6,376 nucleotides of DNA, from contig JARPAQ010000026.1 in assembly GCA_029460375.1 (NCBI GenBank), forward strand, positions 1 to 6,376, in the 5' to 3' direction. Under the pieces are notes generated by a model. It was not told the DNA's origin. It did no database searches and saw only the letters and a program-made list of their open reading frames with translations. The position numbers and the translations under genes are program-made. Below are positions 5,433 through 6,376 of this stretch, in pieces (the first letter of the stretch is position 1; each line of letters begins with the position of its first letter). Source of the DNA: Nitrososphaerota archaeon (lineage in GTDB: Archaea; Thermoproteota; Nitrososphaeria; Nitrososphaerales; JACPRH01).

Positions 5433-5993
5433 ATGTTTGAATCTTTTTCAGTACTGCTGCAAAATTCAGGATGGTCCAGCATGTCAAGGATTCAGTCGGT
5501 CCAGCAGGGGCTGAAAGGAGAGACGCTTAGGCAAGATAATGAACCGGATAAGCCCCGAAAGAAGGGGGGAATGAGGATAGTCTTCTCCGAGGAGAAGATT
5601 ATCGGTGCTGCCGATGCACTTGAAATAATTTTCCCTAACAAGAAGACTCAGACCGCTGCTAGAATATTTGTAGAGTGGCTGAAGGAGAAAGGAGGCCAAG
5701 CTTCTAAGACCGCTGTAAGCGTCTTCGCGGATGAGATGCAGAGCGGAAGGCTGGATGGCAAGGGTAGACCTTTTAAGTATAGTAAACGCAACTTCTACAT
5801 GACGGTTCTCAGAACCCTAGTCTCTATGGGATTTGTCCGTAGGAATGTCCCTATCTGGGATGATCATAGTAGAAGGACGCTATATGTCTATATGAAGAAT
5901 ATTTTTGATATACCTCAGAAACCTCCGTCAGTGGGGTTTTGGAGGCTGTCATATTATGTGGCGAAAAAGTGGAACAAGATATTTCTAGAGTGA
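5433..5993 (+). CDS. hypothetical protein with a winged-helix-like core
   Basis: I do not recognise this family. The 186-residue frame is basic. Residues 1-46 are polar and probably disordered. The core (about 47-186) reads as helices TAARIFVEWLKEKGG and SKTAVSVFADEMQ, then a helix NFYMTVLRTLVSMGFVRR, then strand-like segments with a turn (VPIWDDHSRRTLYVYM). That order is compatible with a winged-helix DNA-binding domain. The C-terminus is aromatic and basic (FWRLSYYVAKKWNKIFLE), without a membrane segment. The start is uncertain: ATG 5433 lacks a Shine-Dalgarno but has a weak TTTTAG box about 25 bases before; ATG 5481 has a weak GGATGG; ATG 5571, after a G-rich run, would give only the core (140 residues). 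It begins 56 bases after the rad50-like gene on the same strand, so co-transcription is possible. No function is assigned. Confidence 0.72.
   Translation: MFESFSVLLQNSGWSSMSRIQSVQQGLKGETLRQDNEPDKPRKKGGMRIVFSEEKIIGAADALEIIFPNKKTQTAARIFVEWLKEKGGQASKTAVSVFADEMQSGRLDGKGRPFKYSKRNFYMTVLRTLVSMGFVRRNVPIWDDHSRRTLYVYMKNIFDIPQKPPSVGFWRLSYYVAKKWNKIFLE
5464..5506 (+). repeat. imperfect direct repeat pair (17-18 bases) near the start of the hypothetical gene
   Basis: ATTCAG-GAT-GGTCCAGCA at 5464-5481 recurs as ATTCAG-TC-GGTCCAGCA at 5490-5506. The two 9-base blocks are 25 bases apart and the two 6-base blocks 26 apart, neither a multiple of three, so the repeat does not encode a repeated peptide. This hints that the region before about 5510 may be regulatory, with the true start at 5571, or that it arose by slippage. 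The function is unknown. Confidence 0.4.
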
Positions 5994-6161
5994 TTAGTAG
6001 CAACCTTAAAATAGAGAAATAATATCAATTAGATTATAGTTTAACCCGATTAAGAGAGTGTGGTTCGCTTCATTGTATTCTTGCTGTATCTATGGAGTGT
6101 CAATTGTTTCTGAGCAGAATATAATATTTTAAAATAACTTCACGATAATACTGAAAAATAG

Positions 6162-6169
6162 ATATAAAT
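6162..6169 (+). promoter_or_regulatory. TATA box for the membrane-anchored coiled-coil gene
   Basis: ATATAAAT, within an A-rich context, is the best archaeal TATA box in the window. Transcription would start near 6190-6192, giving a leader of about 13 bases that still contains the GGGGAG ribosome-binding site before the ATG at 6204. Confidence 0.6.
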
Positions 6170-6170
6170 T

Positions 6171-6197
6171 ACTCCGCCCACTTTTTAGGCGGGGAGT
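6171..6197 (+). repeat. GC-rich inverted repeat over the predicted transcription and translation start
   Basis: ACTCCGCC (6171-6178) can pair with GGCGGGGAGT (6188-6197) as 3 bp plus 5 bp separated by a two-G bulge, around a 9-base loop containing five T. It lies immediately after the TATA box and covers the Shine-Dalgarno. As DNA it is placed where an archaeal repressor could block polymerase recruitment. As RNA it would hide the ribosome-binding site, but only if transcription starts upstream of 6171. Similar GC-rich hairpins also occur at ends of IS200/IS605-type elements, but no transposase is present here. Confidence 0.48.
6191..6196 (+). promoter_or_regulatory. Shine-Dalgarno GGGGAG for the last gene
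   Basis: GGGGAG ends 7 bases before the ATG at 6204, a good spacing that supports this start. It forms part of the right arm of the inverted repeat at 6171-6197. Confidence 0.58.
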
Positions 6198-6203
6198 TAT
6201 AAA

Positions 6204-6376
6204 ATGGATCTGAAACAGGGCCTAATTATAATTTCAGCTATTCTTATAGTTGCCACTGCCTCGCTTGCGTTCTTGGTTTACAATCAGTCAAGCGAGATAA
6301 CTACTTTGACCGATGCGAGATCGGAACTAGAGACGGATAAGATGAAACTAGAGTTAGGTAAGGCGGATATTATCGG
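6204..6376 (+). CDS. membrane-anchored coiled-coil protein, 3' end outside window
   Basis: The frame is open from the ATG to the window edge, giving 57 residues. After a short N-terminus (MDLKQG) there is one hydrophobic segment of about 20 residues (7-26), then a polar, heptad-like stretch rich in Glu, Lys, Asp, Leu and Thr (about 30-57). This pattern suggests a signal anchor or uncleaved signal followed by a coiled coil, probably exposed outside the cell. No lipobox cysteine is seen. A TATA box and a well-spaced Shine-Dalgarno precede the start. The family cannot be identified from the visible part; many archaeal surface or scaffold proteins begin in this way. Confidence 0.68.
   Translation, partial: MDLKQGLIIISAILIVATASLAFLVYNQSSEITTLTDARSELETDKMKLELGKADII

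Larger units (their letters stand above)
5994..6203. other. AT-rich intergenic region
   Basis: This 210-base stretch is visibly richer in A and T than the surrounding genes. It has a 12-base A/T palindrome (TATTTTAAAATA, 6125-6136) and several TATA-like runs. No reading frame longer than about 25 codons with a believable start is seen, and no tRNA-like fold is recognisable. Its right end holds the promoter and inverted repeat listed separately. Confidence 0.6.

Noticed and set aside
2915..5929. Shared 10-mer AACCTCCGTC at 2915-2924 and 5920-5929
   Set aside because: The second copy is within coding sequence and lacks the flanking palindrome. A single 10-base match across 6 kb is weak evidence for a shared site.
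6058..6132. GTG-started 24-residue frame with a TATA-like run about 24 bases upstream
   Set aside because: It is very short, has an AT-driven composition and no ribosome-binding site. A small RNA or peptide cannot be excluded, but nothing supports it.
6171..6197. Inverted repeat as the end of an IS200/IS605-type element
   Set aside because: The GC-rich hairpin resembles such ends, but no transposase, TnpB or second end is present in the window. An operator or RNA hairpin fits its position better.
1..6376. CRISPR array, tRNA/rRNA genes, phage or integrase genes, toxin-antitoxin pair
   Set aside because: I found no regularly spaced repeats, tRNA-like arms or relevant protein motifs on either strand.

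Overview
This window most likely comes from an archaeal chromosome. It encodes an archaeal-type tRNA guanine-10 dimethyltransferase (THUMP plus Rossmann methylase), a short archaeal-length PRPP synthase and a Rad50/SbcC-like ATPase. Several genes have TATA-like boxes about 24-30 bases upstream of ATG with little or no leader, and others have Shine-Dalgarno sites. Together this suggests a TACK-type lineage (Bathyarchaeia or Thaumarchaeota-like). That placement is an inference from gene style only; I cannot name a species. No rRNA, tRNA, CRISPR array, transposase or integrase is visible.

Layout. Bases 2-91 (+) are the apparent C-terminal tail of a protein entering from the left, overlapping the next gene tail-to-tail by 4 bases. 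Bases 2002 down to 88 (-) form a probable two-gene operon: prs (ribose-phosphate diphosphokinase), then, after 7 bases, trmG10. A compact divergent promoter (2003-2080) with back-to-back TATA boxes separates this operon from a universal stress protein gene (2081-2542, +). A 71-residue zinc-ribbon protein follows (2579-2794, +).

A 197-base non-coding stretch (2795-2991) contains a short hairpin, TATA-like boxes, a 10-base palindrome and a 10-bp inverted repeat. The right arm of that repeat contains the ribosome-binding site of the next gene. That gene (2992-5376, +) encodes a 794-residue Rad50/SbcC-family ATPase with a complete set of motifs: Walker A, Q-loop, CPVC zinc hook between two coiled coils, SGGE signature, Walker B/D-loop and H-loop. 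No mre11, herA or nurA is present next to it. An unrecognised basic protein (5433-5993, +) with a winged-helix-like core follows.

An AT-rich spacer (5994-6203) ends in a clear TATA box and a GC-rich inverted repeat over the predicted transcription and translation start of a last gene. That gene (6204 to the window end, +) encodes a protein with an N-terminal membrane anchor followed by a coiled coil, and is cut by the window edge.

The left half is mostly housekeeping (PRPP supply, tRNA modification, stress response). The right half is a DNA-repair ATPase beside two uncharacterised genes. I see no clear new defence or mobile system. The points most worth following are the solitary Rad50/SbcC-like gene with SbcC-like ATPase motifs, its possible ribosome-binding-site-masking leader, the unknown winged-helix-like neighbour, and the operator- or hairpin-like repeat before the membrane-anchored coiled-coil gene.
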